A stretch of 64,000 nt of DNA from Actinomadura barringtoniae (GCF_017573505.1 NZ_JAGEOJ010000003.1:310001-374000); one strand, 5' to 3'. Shown: positions 1-10,048, counted from the first letter of the stretch. The notes: generated by a model not told the origin, from the letters alone. Program-made: numbers and translations.

Positions 1-1424
1 GCGAGCTCGTCCAGCGAGACGACCCGGGCGAAGCCTGGGATGTCCAGGGATGGATCAGCCAGGAACGATCGGTACGCGGCGACGATCTTCTCGGCGTGTT
101 CGGGGTGCAGGTAGTTCTGGGCCCGGCCGGAGGTGAACTCGCGGTCGGCGTTGATAAACAGCACCTTGGCCTGGTGCGAGGCGGGGCGTGCTGCCGTGCC
201 GCGCAAGATCAGAATGCAGGCCGGGATGCCGGTGCCGTAGAACAGGTTCGGGGCGAGGCCGATGACCGCCTCAAGGCGATCGGCCTTGATGACCTCTTCG
301 CGGATCGTGCGTTCCGCACCGCCGCGGAAGAGCACGCCGTGCGGCATGACCGTGGCGCCGATGCCATCTGGGCGCAACACGGCCAGTACATGCTGGGCGA
401 ACATCCAGTCGGCCTTCTTGCCGGTTTCCGGCGCCCAGCCGTACTCGAATCTGTCCTGATGCTGCATCCCGCCCTTCTCGTAGTTCTGTGAGAAGGGCGG
501 ATTGGTGAGCACCCGGTCGAAGGTCATCAGCCGACCGGCGTCCTCGTGCTTCGGATTGGCGAGGGTGTCCTCGTTCTCCAAGTCGGCGTTGACGATGCCG
601 TGAAGGATCATGTTCATCTTGGAGATCGCCCAGGTGCCGCCGTTGGCCTCCTGGCCGAACAGGGACAGGTCGCTGGCGTCCTCACCGTTCTCCGCGACGT
701 ACTCCTTAGCCATGATCAGCATGCCGCCGGAGCCGGAACAGGGGTCGTACACCCGCATGTGCTCGTGCGGGTCGACCAGCCGCGCCATCATCCGCACGAC
801 ACCACGCGGCGTGTAGAACTCGCCGCCCTTCTTGCCGGCCGAGTCGGCGAACTCGCCGATGAGGTACTCGTACGCCGCGCCCAGCAGGTCGGGGAACTCG
901 AAGTCGTCGTTGCGCAGCCGGTGGTAGGTGAAGTGCTTGATCAGGTTCTGCAGGCTCTTGTCCGACAGTGCGGTTCTGCCGACCTTGCGGTTGAAGTCGA
1001 TATGGCCGACCACGCCTTGCAAGGCCGTGTCGTTCGCCTCTTCGACTGCCCCCAGCGCCTTGTTGAGCAGATCCGCGACGCCCTTTCCACCCGACTCGTG
1101 CACCAGATACTTCCAGCGGGCCTTCACCGGGACGAAGAAGTCGCCGCCGCTGTAGAAGACCGGGTTCTCGGCGAGCTCCTCGGCCTGCGCCTTGGTACGG
1201 CCCGCAGCCATCTGCTCGGCGACCACCCGTTCCCGGATGGCGTCGAACTGGTCAGAACACCGCTTCAGGAACAGCATCCCGAAGATGTATTCCTTGAACT
1301 CGGAGGCGTCCATCTTGCCGCGCAAGATGTCGGCCGCTCCGAAGAGATGCGCTTCCAGCTGCGGCAACGTCAGCTTCGCCACGGGACGGCGCCCCCAGTC
1401 GTCGTTCGGATGCGATTTCCGCAT
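1..1424 (-). CDS. hsdM: Type I restriction-modification DNA methyltransferase subunit M (3' end cut by window edge)
   Basis: This is the adenine N6-methyltransferase subunit of a type I restriction-modification system. It normally works with HsdS (specificity) and HsdR (restriction). Read on the minus strand from ATG 1424, it starts [18 protein letters not shown] and continues with the helical N-terminal HsdM domain ([11 protein letters not shown]). The SAM-binding motif [10 protein letters not shown] and the catalytic motif TNPPFS then follow. The C-terminus runs off the left edge, so hsdS and hsdR, if present, lie outside. A GTG directly upstream (1427) is an alternative start and the ribosome site is weak. 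The gene is divergent from the helicase/OLD pair across 74 bp, which probably holds both promoters. The family call is firm; whether the system is complete cannot be seen. Confidence 0.93.
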   Translation of the reverse strand, partial: MRKSHPNDDWGRRPVAKLTLPQLEAHLFGAADILRGKMDASEFKEYIFGMLFLKRCSDQFDAIRERVVAEQMAAGRTKAQAEELAENPVFYSGGDFFVPVKARWKYLVHESGGKGVADLLNKALGAVEEANDTALQGVVGHIDFNRKVGRTALSDKSLQNLIKHFTYHRLRNDDFEFPDLLGAAYEYLIGEFADSAGKKGGEFYTPRGVVRMMARLVDPHEHMRVYDPCSGSGGMLIMAKEYVAENGEDASDLSLFGQEANGGTWAISKMNMILHGIVNADLENEDTLANPKHEDAGRLMTFDRVLTNPPFSQNYEKGGMQHQDRFEYGWAPETGKKADWMFAQHVLAVLRPDGIGATVMPHGVLFRGGAERTIREEVIKADRLEAVIGLAPNLFYGTGIPACILILRGTAARPASHQAKVLFINADREFTSGRAQNYLHPEHAEKIVAAYRSFLADPSLDIPGFARVVSLDEL

Positions 1425-1498
1425 CACGTTATCGGGTCCGCCGCCGGTGAGCGGAGTCCTACCATGAGAACCCTGTCCGGTCACCGGGAGGAGCGCTC

Positions 1499-3598
1499 GT
1501 GCCGCAGCTGGCGATCGCCAAGGAGTTCCTCGCCGAGTACGCCAAGCTCGAGAAGCCGGTCCAGCGCGCGGTCCAGGAGGCTATCGGGAAGTTCGCGGAG
1601 CACACCCACGCGGGTCTGCATCTGGAGAAGCTGCGCCGCGCCGAGGACTCGCGCATCCGGACGATCCGGATCGACCGATTCTGGCGCGGCGTCGTCCTCG
1701 CGCCCGAGTCCGGCGAAGCTGGGGGCGTCTACTGCCTCCTGCGGGTGCTCCCGCACGACGAGGCGATCGCGTACGCCACGAGCAGGCTGTTCACCGTCAA
1801 CCAGGTGCTCGGAGTGCTGGAGATCCGCGACGCGGCACAGCTGGAGAGTATGAAGGGCACCCTCCAGCTGGCCGCCGATAGCACGCCGGCCCGGCTGTTC
1901 GATCACGTGAAGGATTCCGAGTTCCGGTCGCTCGGGGTGGACGATCAGGTGCTGCCGATCGTCCGGCTGCTGACGCGCGAGGCGCACCTGGACGCGCTGC
2001 AGCACATGCTGCCCGCGTTGCAGTACGACGTGCTCGTGGCCCTGGCCTCGGGCATGTCGGCCGAGGCCACCTGGGCCGAGCTCAGCAAGAACCTGGTGGA
2101 CGCCGCCAAGCCGGAGACGGTCGAGCCCACCGACCTGTCGGCCGCGATCGAGCGCACTCCCGATCAGATCGCGTTCGTCGACGGCCCAGACGAGCTGGCG
2201 AAGATGCTGCGGCCGCCGTTCGCGCTGTGGCGGATCTTCCTGCATCCGACGCAGCGCAGGATCGCCTACCACGAGCCGTACGGGGGCGCGGTGATGGTCA
2301 CCGGGGGCGCGGGCACCGGCAAGACCGTGACGGCTCTGCACCGGGCCGCGCACCTGGCGCGGCAGTACGACGATGGCGCGCCGATCCTGATGACCACGTT
2401 CAGCCGTCCGCTCTCGGCCGAGCTCGGCCGACAGCTCGACCAGTTGATCGAGGATCGGGGGGCGCGCGACCGGATCGAGGTGCTCACGACCGACCAGCTG
2501 GCCACCGGGGTGCTGCGCGAACGGCTCGGCCATCAGCCCCAGGTGATCGAGCGTGCGGATCTCATCGGGCTGGCGAACGCCCGGCGACCGGACGGCTACT
2601 CCGGGGAGTTCCTGGTCGACGAGTGGGAGCATGTACTGCTGGCCCAGGACATCACCGACCTTGAGTCCTACCTGGCCGCGCGGCGCCGCGGCCGAGGCGC
2701 GGCGTTGCACCCATCGAAGAAGCCCGCTGTCTGGACGGCCATCGAGGAACTGCGCACCCGGCTCTCGTCTCTGAACCAGCGGTCCTTTCTGCAGGTCGCC
2801 GATGAGGCGGCCAAGATTCTGCATGCCGACGGGCGCTTCCTGTACCGCCACATCATCATCGACGAGGCCCAGGACCTGCATCCCGCGCAGTGGCGCCTGC
2901 TGCGGGCCGCCGCCCCGGTGGGCAAGGACGACCTCTTCCTCGTCGCCGATCCGCACCAGCGCATCTGGCAGCACCGCGTTTCCATGAGCAAGATCGGCGT
3001 GGATATCGTCGGGCGGACCCAGCGGCTGACGGTCAGCTACCGCACCACCCAGGAGATCCTCACCTGGGCCGTGCGCGTGCTGGGCTTGGCGCCCGCCGAA
3101 GAGCTGGACGGCTGGCCCGACAGCCTGGACGGCTACGAGTCGCCGATGCACGGAAGGCGGCCGATCGTCCGGCGGTTCCCGGGCTGGACCCAGGAATGCG
3201 ACGCCGCGGCGGCCCAGGTCAGGGCCTGGCTGGCCGATGGCGTCGAGCCGGGCGCGATCGCCGTGACGGCTCGCGTCAACCGGAAGGCCGGCGACGTGGC
3301 CGACCGGCTCCATGCCGCGGGCATCGAGACCGAGAGCCCCGCCGCCTCCGGCAACCGGGTCCGCGTGGGGTCGATGCACAGCCTCAAGGGCCTGGAGTTC
3401 CAGTGTGTCGCCGTTGTCGGGGTGCACGAGGGCCTCGTGCCCCACCCCCGCGCTCTGGTCGCCGAGGAGATCGACAAACCAGCCCACCTGGAGAGCATGC
3501 AACGGGAGCGGTGCGTGCTCTACGTCGCATGCACCCGTGCACGCGACCGACTGTATGTGTCGTATTCCGGAACGCCCAGCCCGTTCCTGCCACGCTGA
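1499..3598 (+). CDS. UvrD/Rep-like SF1 helicase with RelE-like N-terminal domain (Gabija GajB-like)
   Basis: A 699-residue superfamily 1A DNA helicase. It has Walker A GGAGTGKT (about 268-276), [11 protein letters not shown] (motif II, about 452), [10 protein letters not shown] (III), SYRTT (IV), MHSLKGLEF (V, about 622) and [12 protein letters not shown] (VI), so every ATPase motif looks intact. Residues 1-110 are not helicase. They resemble the RelE/ParE toxin fold: a helical start, then [20 protein letters not shown] and a final [13 protein letters not shown]. Start GTG 1499 follows GGAGGAG with a 5-base gap. The OLD-family nuclease starts 18 bp downstream, so the two are probably co-transcribed. 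The pairing resembles Gabija (GajA OLD nuclease plus GajB UvrD helicase), but the order is reversed and the helicase is longer than a usual GajB. A role in phage defence is inferred. Confidence 0.85.
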   Translation: MPQLAIAKEFLAEYAKLEKPVQRAVQEAIGKFAEHTHAGLHLEKLRRAEDSRIRTIRIDRFWRGVVLAPESGEAGGVYCLLRVLPHDEAIAYATSRLFTVNQVLGVLEIRDAAQLESMKGTLQLAADSTPARLFDHVKDSEFRSLGVDDQVLPIVRLLTREAHLDALQHMLPALQYDVLVALASGMSAEATWAELSKNLVDAAKPETVEPTDLSAAIERTPDQIAFVDGPDELAKMLRPPFALWRIFLHPTQRRIAYHEPYGGAVMVTGGAGTGKTVTALHRAAHLARQYDDGAPILMTTFSRPLSAELGRQLDQLIEDRGARDRIEVLTTDQLATGVLRERLGHQPQVIERADLIGLANARRPDGYSGEFLVDEWEHVLLAQDITDLESYLAARRRGRGAALHPSKKPAVWTAIEELRTRLSSLNQRSFLQVADEAAKILHADGRFLYRHIIIDEAQDLHPAQWRLLRAAAPVGKDDLFLVADPHQRIWQHRVSMSKIGVDIVGRTQRLTVSYRTTQEILTWAVRVLGLAPAEELDGWPDSLDGYESPMHGRRPIVRRFPGWTQECDAAAAQVRAWLADGVEPGAIAVTARVNRKAGDVADRLHAAGIETESPAASGNRVRVGSMHSLKGLEFQCVAVVGVHEGLVPHPRALVAEEIDKPAHLESMQRERCVLYVACTRARDRLYVSYSGTPSPFLPR

Positions 3599-3616
3599 CC
3601 ACGAGGAGCATCCCCC

Positions 3617-5419
3617 ATGCGCCCCCAACGCGTCGCCGTACGCAACGTTCGCGGTGCCTTGGACCTCCGGCTGCACCTGCGCGAGTTCAGTGCGCTGATC
3701 GGCCCGAACAACGCCGGCAAGTCCACCGTGCTGGACGCCGTACGCCTGTTCTACGGGTCGCTGGAATGGGAGGCCGCCCGGGATCTGCCCTGGCAGATGC
3801 CCGAGGGTGAGGAATCCTGGGTCGAGATCGACTATGAGGTCAGCCCCACCGAGGCAGAGCAGATCTTCCAGGAGCCGGCCGAGGGCGGATCCGTACGCAT
3901 CCGCCGGTGGCTGGCAGGAGGAGCGGAGCACAAAGACGGGGCCTACTACCTGATCCCGGCCGACGGCGGCGATCCGCAGCCAACCGGCTGGGACACCGCT
4001 GCCAGGCTCGGGCAGTGCGTCTACGTTCCGACGCTCGCCCAGATGAGCGACCACACCTCGCTGTCGGACCCATCGCCACTGCGTGACGTGCTCCTGCTGG
4101 CCTTCTCCGAGAGATACACCGACGGCCTGCTGATGGGCGTACGCAGAACACTCGGCGCGCTCGGTGAGGCGTTGGCGGAGGGGCCGATCACCGCGCTGGA
4201 GAGCGACCTCGACGAGGCGCTGTCGCCGTGGGGCCTGTCGGTCAAGGTGGACGTCGGTGAGCTGTCCAACGAGCTCATCATGCGTAATCTCATCGAGTTG
4301 CAGCTCCGGCAGGACGGCACCCAGCGACAGGTGGAGACGCAGGGTTCCGGCGTGCAGCGCGCCCTGGTGGCCGCCCTCATTCAGGCGGCGGCCAAGCTGC
4401 GATCTGTGGCCAAGGAGAACGCGTTCCGCTGGATCCTTTTCGAGGAGCCCGAGGCCTTCCTGCATCCCGCCCAGGTCACCCGCCTCTCCCAGGATCTGCG
4501 TGAGCTCATCGCGTCCGGCAACACGGCTGTGACGATCACGACGCACGACCCGACGATGCTGTCGGCGGTGGAGACCTCGCCGGAGGCGATCGCGCGAGTG
4601 CAGCGGCGGCTGCACCGGGTGGAGGCCGTCTCACCGACGCCCGACGAGGTTCGCACCGCGCTGAGCACCATTCACACCCGGTCGGCGTACGCGATGGGCT
4701 CCAGGTCCTGCTTCAAGACGGTGAGGCAGACCGCGGCGGACGAGGAGCGGCAGCGGGTCTTGTACGACATGGACGCGCGGCGCGCTGCAGCCTTCTTCGC
4801 CGATCGGGTGCTCGTCGTGGAGGGCCCCAGTGATGTGCTGTTCTTCGAATGGCTGAGCAGGCGCGGCCTCATGAGCAGGCTCGGCCCGAACGTCGGGATA
4901 CTGGACTCGTTCGGGAAGTTCGAGCTGCACCGGGTGTCGACCACGTTGTCACTGTTCGGTATTCCGCATGTGGTCCTCTGGGATCAGGACTCGGCGATGC
5001 CGACCAGCGACAGCAACAAACTGAAGACAAGGATCTGCCAGGACGAGGCCGCACTGATCGCCCTGTCAGCGGCCTCTCACGACGCAGGGTCGGCGTTCTC
5101 GGGGGCGGTTCGCCTCACCGGCACCATTGAGCACTGGCTGGGCATCAACGAGGAGCATGACGGGCCTTGGAAGGCGGCCAACATCGGCGCCTCGCTGACG
5201 CAGGCCTACGCCGACCCCGCCTCGCCGATGCCCGGAAGAGTCGGCAGGCTGCTCAGCCTGTTGACGGACCTGTTCGACGGCGTCGATCCGGGACCGCACC
5301 GGACGCTGCCGGAGTTCCAAGGTGCACTGATCGAACGGCAACTGCCCCAGCCAATCCTTGACCTGGCCGTCGAGGTCACTACGTTCCCACGAGCGAGATG
5401 CGGCTGTCCGACTCCTTAA
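3617..5419 (+). CDS. OLD-family ATP-dependent nuclease, ATPase plus TOPRIM (Gabija GajA-like)
   Basis: A 600-residue overcoming-lysogenisation-defect (OLD) family protein. The N-terminal ABC-type ATPase has Walker A LIGPNNAGKST (about 28-38). A signature/Walker B region ends ILFEEPEAFLHPAQ (about 272-285), followed by TITTHDPTML as the switch histidine. A C-terminal TOPRIM nuclease domain begins VLVVEGPSDVLFFEWL (about 397) and carries the acidic pair in LWDQDSA (about 454). Domain order and length match GajA and class 2 OLD proteins, which act on DNA together with UvrD-type helicases. The start codon is preceded by GAGGAGCATCCCCC. A decayed DGQHR-domain reading frame overlaps its last 62 bases. 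Function as a defence nuclease is inferred from family and neighbours. Confidence 0.87.
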   Translation: MRPQRVAVRNVRGALDLRLHLREFSALIGPNNAGKSTVLDAVRLFYGSLEWEAARDLPWQMPEGEESWVEIDYEVSPTEAEQIFQEPAEGGSVRIRRWLAGGAEHKDGAYYLIPADGGDPQPTGWDTAARLGQCVYVPTLAQMSDHTSLSDPSPLRDVLLLAFSERYTDGLLMGVRRTLGALGEALAEGPITALESDLDEALSPWGLSVKVDVGELSNELIMRNLIELQLRQDGTQRQVETQGSGVQRALVAALIQAAAKLRSVAKENAFRWILFEEPEAFLHPAQVTRLSQDLRELIASGNTAVTITTHDPTMLSAVETSPEAIARVQRRLHRVEAVSPTPDEVRTALSTIHTRSAYAMGSRSCFKTVRQTAADEERQRVLYDMDARRAAAFFADRVLVVEGPSDVLFFEWLSRRGLMSRLGPNVGILDSFGKFELHRVSTTLSLFGIPHVVLWDQDSAMPTSDSNKLKTRICQDEAALIALSAASHDAGSAFSGAVRLTGTIEHWLGINEEHDGPWKAANIGASLTQAYADPASPMPGRVGRLLSLLTDLFDGVDPGPHRTLPEFQGALIERQLPQPILDLAVEVTTFPRARCGCPTP

Positions 5420-5770
5420 CCGAGCCGGCCGCCGTTCAGTGCGAGCCTCCAGGTTGCTCGATGGCGTGCGGCCAGCTGCACGCCAAACACTTCGGCGAAT
5501 ACCTGGCACCAAGCAGGACTGGGTCGCCCCCGCCCTCCTGGCCCGCGACGCCGAAGGCTGCAGCTTCGAGAAGGTCGATGAGCACGGCGCAGTCGGTTAC
5601 CTCACCGTCCCGTGGGCAATCGGCGGCATCTCTTCCCTGCGCAGCATCGATGGCCAGCATCGGGTACTCGGTGTCGCCATCGAGAAGCAACGCATCACCG
5701 ATGCCATCGCCGCGATCGACCGCGACATGGCACGCAAGGTCAGCCCGGAGAAGGTAGCCAAGCTCCGCTA
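5358..5770 (+). pseudogene. DGQHR-domain protein fragment
   Basis: One frame here reads RSIDGQHRVLGVAIEK, the signature of DGQHR-domain proteins. These include DndB-type regulators of DNA phosphorothioation and several defence-island proteins. The recognisable part runs from about GTKQDWVAPALLARDAEG to SPEKVAKLRYQPAG. The rest of the domain is missing, and after about 5770 similarity moves to another frame with an HNH motif. There is no credible independent start, since the frame overlaps the end of the OLD gene. I read it as a decayed fragment left by an insertion or deletion. The motif is clear, but its original partner system cannot be told. Confidence 0.6.
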
Positions 5771-5771
5771 C

Positions 5772-6045
5772 CAGCCGGCTGGTACTCCCACATCCGCCCG
5801 CGGAACCTCGCCCGCGATGGGCACCGATGCCAGTGGCTGGCAGGGGCCAGCATTTGTGAAAGGCACGCGACCGAAGCCGACCCCCATCACGCCGCCCACC
5901 TCGGCGGCACCAATGAGGACGACAACCTGTGATCGCTGTGTACGCCGCACCACCTGACCAAGACAGCGCACGAGGCCGACGGGGGTTGCTGTGCCCTCCT
6001 TCGAGCCAAGCGATACCGGTCCGGTGAACTTCACCCTGGTTTGAG
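5772..6045 (+). pseudogene. HNH endonuclease remnant with in-frame stop
   Basis: In frame 2 the translation gives RPRNLARDGHRCQW, then ADPHHAAHLGGTNEDDNL, then a TGA at 5930-5932. It continues SLCTPHHLTKTAHEADG. This is the spacing of small HNH endonucleases: LaRDG-x-CQW, then H with a GG-x-x-x-x-x-NL element, then SLC-x-x-HH-x-x-KTA-x-E. The stop falls inside the catalytic domain and no start is visible, so the gene is broken. It abuts the DGQHR fragment without a spacer, as if two genes were joined by deletion. Confidence 0.6.
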
Positions 6046-6310
6046 TCACTCGGAGAGCTCGGGCTAACCGAGGGTCACTCATAACTCTCTAGACTTAACT
6101 GGTTTCAGCAAACTAGCCGGGTTCTAAACAATACCTTCAAACCAATCAACCCAAGGTTGATGAAGTCTAGTTACACGAAACTTGAGTCTCTCACTTACTT
6201 CCTTAGCTTCTGAGTTAGCCAGAACTCTTAAACCTGGATAACTTTGGGAGCTGGCAAGTTACGCGAAACCGAGATAGTATTTTAAGGCCCAGGAACGATC
6301 TGACAACACA
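6046..6310. other. AT-rich non-coding segment with short repeats
   Basis: About 260 bp much richer in A and T than the flanks, with no plausible gene. It contains a near-identical 13-bp direct repeat, AGTTACACGAAAC at 6169-6181 and AGTTACGCGAAAC at 6257-6269. It also has an 8-bp inverted repeat, CTAGACTT 6089-6096 with AAGTCTAG 6163-6170. It could be a foreign fragment, an untranslated RNA or a remnant replication or attachment site; nothing decides between these. Confidence 0.35.
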
Positions 6311-7049
6311 AGCAGGAAGCCTCCACGCCCGCGTCTTGGCGGATGGGACGCGAAGGCTCCCCGTTGCGGCCCGGTGGTTCGCCTACCCCACTAGGGGAGA
6401 CGCCCCGGGCCGCCATCCTGGAACCACCGGATCAGCTCAAGCAGCAGCCTCGCCATACCAGCGAGGAGCAGCCCATGCCTCCAGTGGTCCTCCTTCGGCG
6501 TCCTGCCCTTGTCGGGGCGCTTGGGCACCTGACGCACCTCCTCAGTCAGCCCTCTCGGGGCTCACAGGCAGGTCGGGCAGCACCCAACCTGGGGCCGTCC
6601 TCGACGACCCGGGCGACGACCAGGACAGCTCCTGAGTCGATGCGCTGACGGAAATTATGCCACCATCTAGTTAGCGATGACAATTCAACACTCGCGATGA
6701 AGTTTCCTTCCCCGACTGTAACTCCACGTAATCAAGGCCACCGAATTCAACCTCCAGAAAAGCCAAAGTCGTTTCACGTGGAACGGCAATATATAACTAG
6801 TTGTAATTGCCCGACCACAACATGCATCGGCCGGGCGCCTCACCATGCGTGTAAGCACATGACACGCTGTGCGCTGATAATCTTTAAAGGCACCCACATC
6901 GCCGAGGAACCAGGCTCCGACCCGGACCGCTGATCGCGCGTTGCGAGGCGCTGCCCGGCCGCCCGGCGTTCCGGGCCGCGATCGTCGGCCCCAGCCACTA
7001 GCTCGAAGCCGAGCTGACCGCACTCTCCCTCCGAGCCCTCACCGGCCAG
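6311..7049. other. Gene-poor interval, nothing recognisable
   Basis: The first half is GC-rich and has only short reading frames without ribosome sites. The second half (about 6650-6900) is again AT-rich. I see no domain, transfer RNA or clear terminator. The interval lies between decayed defence genes and an IS remnant, so it probably consists of further degraded mobile DNA. Confidence 0.3.
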
Positions 7050-7580
7050 GTGTCGTGACCCGCAGGTTTGTTGACGCGGGTGATGGGTGGTTGGCCGCCC
7101 AGGGCGTGTGTCCGCGATGGTGGTTGTAGGTGTGGAGGAAATCGGCCAGTGCGTCGGTTCGTTGCTGGTTGCTGGTGTAGGGCGGGCGTCAACCCATTCC
7201 TCGGTCAGGGTGCGGTTGAAGCGTTCGACCTTGCCGTTGGTTTGGGGCCGGTAGGCGCGGGTGCGCTTGCCGGCCGCGCCGAGCTGGTCCAGGGCGTTCC
7301 GCCAGGCGGTGGCTTTGCGGTAGGCCCAGGCGTTGTCGGTCAGCACCCGTTCGTCCCGGGTGATGCCCAGGCTGGTGAAGAACGCGGCGGCGCGGAGCAG
7401 GAACGCGGCGCAAGTGGCGGCCTTCTCATCGGGGTGGATCTCGCTGTAGGCGATGCGGGTGTGGTCGTCCACGGCCGAGTGAATGTAGTCGTCGCCCAGG
7501 TGGCGGCGCCGGTCGGGGCAGGCGGGGCGGCCATGGGCGCGCCAGCCGCCGCGCGGGGCGGGCGCGGGTCAGCGGGCCGG
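7050..7580 (-). pseudogene. IS481-family transposase remnant
   Basis: The minus strand encodes the C-terminal integrase-core part of an IS481-type transposase. Pieces seen are WRAHGR, DDYIHSAVDDHTRIAYSE, VLTDNAWAYR, RAYRPQTNGKVERFNRTL and, in a shifted frame, FLHTYNHHRGHT and ALGGQPPITRVNKPAG. The catalytic Asp, Asp and Glu positions can be followed, but at least two frameshifts separate the last blocks. The N-terminal helix-turn-helix half is absent upstream of about 7580. No terminal inverted repeats were recognised. It is a dead, truncated copy. Confidence 0.82.
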
Positions 7581-7688
7581 GGAGCAGCGCGCGCCATGGC
7601 TGGGAGTAGGTCTCCATCTCCTGCTGGGTGCGGTGATCGTGAAGACTGGGTCTGTGCCTGAATCGATTGGAAGCGGGGTGATGGCCCC

Positions 7689-8567
7689 ATGACGTCCTTC
7701 GCCGACCTTGCGGTGACCGCCGTGCGTGAGGTCGCGCCCCTCGCGGGCGTCGCTGCGGGCGACCTTGAGCTGATCCGGGTCGGCGACCGAGCCGTGCTCA
7801 GGTTGAGCCATGGCCAGATCATTGCCCGCGTCGAGCGAGGCATGGATCGGCTGGAGCAGTCGCGCCGCGAGGTAGAGGTGGCGCGCTGGCTGACGGCCGA
7901 AGGGCTTCCTGTGACGCGTCCGCTCGATGTGGAGCAGCCGTTCGTTGTCGGCGGCACCGTCGTGTCGTTGTGGCATGCGGTGGACGGTGAGTGGACCGTC
8001 CCGGCCGAGCTGGGACGCCTCCTGCGTAAGCTGCACGGTCTTCGTCCGCCTGCCGAGTTGAGCCTGCCGGCCCTGGACCCGTTCTCACGCGTGGATGAGC
8101 GGATCGAGGCGGTGCAGGGCATTCCAGATGAGGACAAGGCACAGCTTCGTACGTTGGCCCGGGATCTGCGCGGAGCCCTGCAGGAGGTCGAGTACGTCTT
8201 GCCCACCGCCGTTATCCATGGCGATGCCAACATCGGGAATGTCCTTCGGACTCCCGAGGGCGAGGCCGTGCTCTTCGATCTGGACGGCGTGTGTTGGGGC
8301 CCTCCCGAGTGGGATCTGGCGATCACGGCCGTCTATCGCGAGCTGGGCTGGCACACCGACGCCGAGTACGAAGAGTTCTGCCAGGCCTATGGGTTCGACG
8401 TCACCCAGTTGCCGGGCTACCCGGTGCTACGAGCGGTCCGGGAACTTCGAATGACTTGCTGGCTGTCGCAGCAGGCCGGTGACGACGAGTCCATCGCGGC
8501 GGAGGTGAGCCGCCGGATCCAGGACCTCGCCGACCCAGCGAGACCACGGCTGTGGCACCCGTACTGA
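7689..8567 (+). CDS. Aminoglycoside phosphotransferase-family (APH) kinase
   Basis: A 292-residue protein of the APH/choline-kinase fold, which transfers the gamma-phosphate of ATP to a small hydroxylated substrate. The catalytic loop is VIHGDANIGNVL (about 177-188) and the metal-binding segment is LFDLDGVCWGPPEWDL (about 196-211). Both carry the expected Asp and Asn residues. The N-lobe is short (ELIRVGDRAVLRL). The substrate cannot be told from sequence. It lies just before the pterin-type operon but is separated from it by the minus-strand TPR regulator, so membership of that pathway is only a possibility. It does not overlap any neighbour. Confidence 0.83.
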   Translation: MTSFADLAVTAVREVAPLAGVAAGDLELIRVGDRAVLRLSHGQIIARVERGMDRLEQSRREVEVARWLTAEGLPVTRPLDVEQPFVVGGTVVSLWHAVDGEWTVPAELGRLLRKLHGLRPPAELSLPALDPFSRVDERIEAVQGIPDEDKAQLRTLARDLRGALQEVEYVLPTAVIHGDANIGNVLRTPEGEAVLFDLDGVCWGPPEWDLAITAVYRELGWHTDAEYEEFCQAYGFDVTQLPGYPVLRAVRELRMTCWLSQQAGDDESIAAEVSRRIQDLADPARPRLWHPY

Positions 8568-8578
8568 CGAGCAGGGCT

Positions 8579-9969
8579 CTAGATACTGGCGAGGTGGCGG
8601 CCTTCGAGAAGCGGACGTGCCTGTTCGGTGAACTCGACCACCACCGCGTGATCTCGGTGAGGGCGCGTTCGACGGTGGAAGTCCCGGAGATAGGCCGTGC
8701 ATCGCACCGAGGCAGTTTCCTCCACACGCGGAAGCACCGCTGTCGCCACGCTGCAAGCTTCTTCAAGTTCTCCCTGCTCCAGGTAGCTAGTGGCGAGAAC
8801 GATCCTGGAGAACGTCCGGCTGCGCGGGTACTCGTCGCTTCCGTCGTCGGCTCGCCCTGCCGCCAAGCAGGCATTTGCGTAGCGATGCGATTCCTCGGGC
8901 CTGCCAAGGTCCCGGAAGCAATGCGCGAACTCGTCGGCCAGTTCAGCCTCGTCGAAGTAGCTGATCCACGCAGGCTCAGAGCCCTCGCGGTGCCGGTTGA
9001 ACGAGTCTTCGGCCGTCATGAGCGCGTTGAGGCAGTCGCTCCTTGAGTTGCCAAGCGCAGCAGCGGCGCGGGCTTCCATGGCGGCGAACTGAGCCTCTAG
9101 CAATGCTGGAGCGTGGCCTTTGACGCCGTGCTGCGCTGCCCGAGCCAGGTTCACGGCATCCTTGTGTTCGCCGAGGTAGTTGGCCTGATGTGAGAGTGCG
9201 GACAGCGTGCTGGCGCCGAGCAGCCGGTCACCTGCCTGGTGGGCGAGAGCGAGCGCCTGCAGACTGTAGCGACGGCCGAGGCCGTGCCAGCCGCTGTCGT
9301 AGGCCATCCAGGCGACTGACAGGCTGAACTCGGCCACGGCGCTGAAGAGGGCCCGTCCGATGGGACCGCTATACGTTCCGTTGAGCAGTGGGATGGCTTG
9401 GGAGGACAGATATTGCACAGCAGCAGTTCGGGCATGGGCGCCTCCGAACCGGTTGTCCAGGTCGGCGAACATGCTGGCTGTCGAACGAATGGCTTCTACG
9501 TCGCTGGCGCCGATCCGGCGCCGACCAGCGGCCTCCGGTGGCTCCACCGGGCTCGCCAGCAACCATTCGAACGCGGGACCGTTGAGCGCGCTGGCCGTGA
9601 CCTTGCCGCGAAGGAACTCCGCGCGTCGAAGGTCGGCATTCATGAGCTCATTCAGATTCTCGATGAGCTCAGACGGGACATCCGCGAAGATCAAGCCCGC
9701 CTCAGGGGACGTCGTTGCGCCTTCCATACCGATCTCGGCGAGAGTGACACGGCGGCCCAGTTTGCGGCTCAAGGCCTCCGCGATCAGCGCAGGGGTGATT
9801 CCCCTGGGCTTCTGCCCCTCGACCCAGCGTGCGATCTGCGTATGAGCCGGCCGCGGCGCCACCCGCCACTCCTTGGCGACCTCGCAGATGCGGCTGGCCA
9901 AACCGAGATGGGAGACGTCCGCCTCGTCAATGACGGCGGCAAGCCGTGTGTTGAGCTGGCGCTCCATAC
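8579..9969 (-). CDS. TPR-type transcriptional regulator, NsdA-like, with N-terminal helix-turn-helix
   Basis: A protein of about 463 residues. Its N-terminal third looks like a DNA-binding region of the kind seen in actinomycete NsdA-like regulators (TQIARWVEGQKPRGITPALIAEALSRKLGRRV, residues about 37-68). The rest is made of helical tetratricopeptide-like repeats (YSLQALALAHQAGDRLLGAS, ALSHQANYLGEHKDAVNLA, ATSYLEQGELEEACSVATAV). Such proteins are thought to sense a ligand or peptide and control neighbouring biosynthetic genes. The start is uncertain: ATG 9969 has GGAGG placed too close, and GTG 9996 is an alternative. It is divergent from the primase/pterin operon, with a direct repeat between them, so it is the natural candidate regulator of that operon. 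Confidence 0.7.
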
Positions 9970-10026
9970 CTCCGCAGCGTAATCCGACACTCACGGACTG
10001 GTAAGCCCGTGCCGTAAACCGCCTGC

Positions 10027-10048
10027 GAATGCACACCGGAATGCACAC
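10027..10048. promoter_or_regulatory. Direct repeat, candidate operator in divergent promoter region
   Basis: GAATGCACAC occurs twice, 10027-10036 and 10039-10048, with a 12-bp period, followed by a partial third copy ATGCAC. It lies between the TPR regulator and the operon it faces. One-turn spacing on the same face suggests a regulator binding site. Binding is inferred. Confidence 0.45.

Noticed and set aside
546..1853. 435-codon plus-strand frame
   Set aside because: It is antisense to hsdM and out of frame with the helicase start.
1481..4615. Long open minus-strand frame of 1,044 codons
   Set aside because: It is a shadow of the helicase and OLD genes, whose motifs are clear on the plus strand; it has no recognisable domain.
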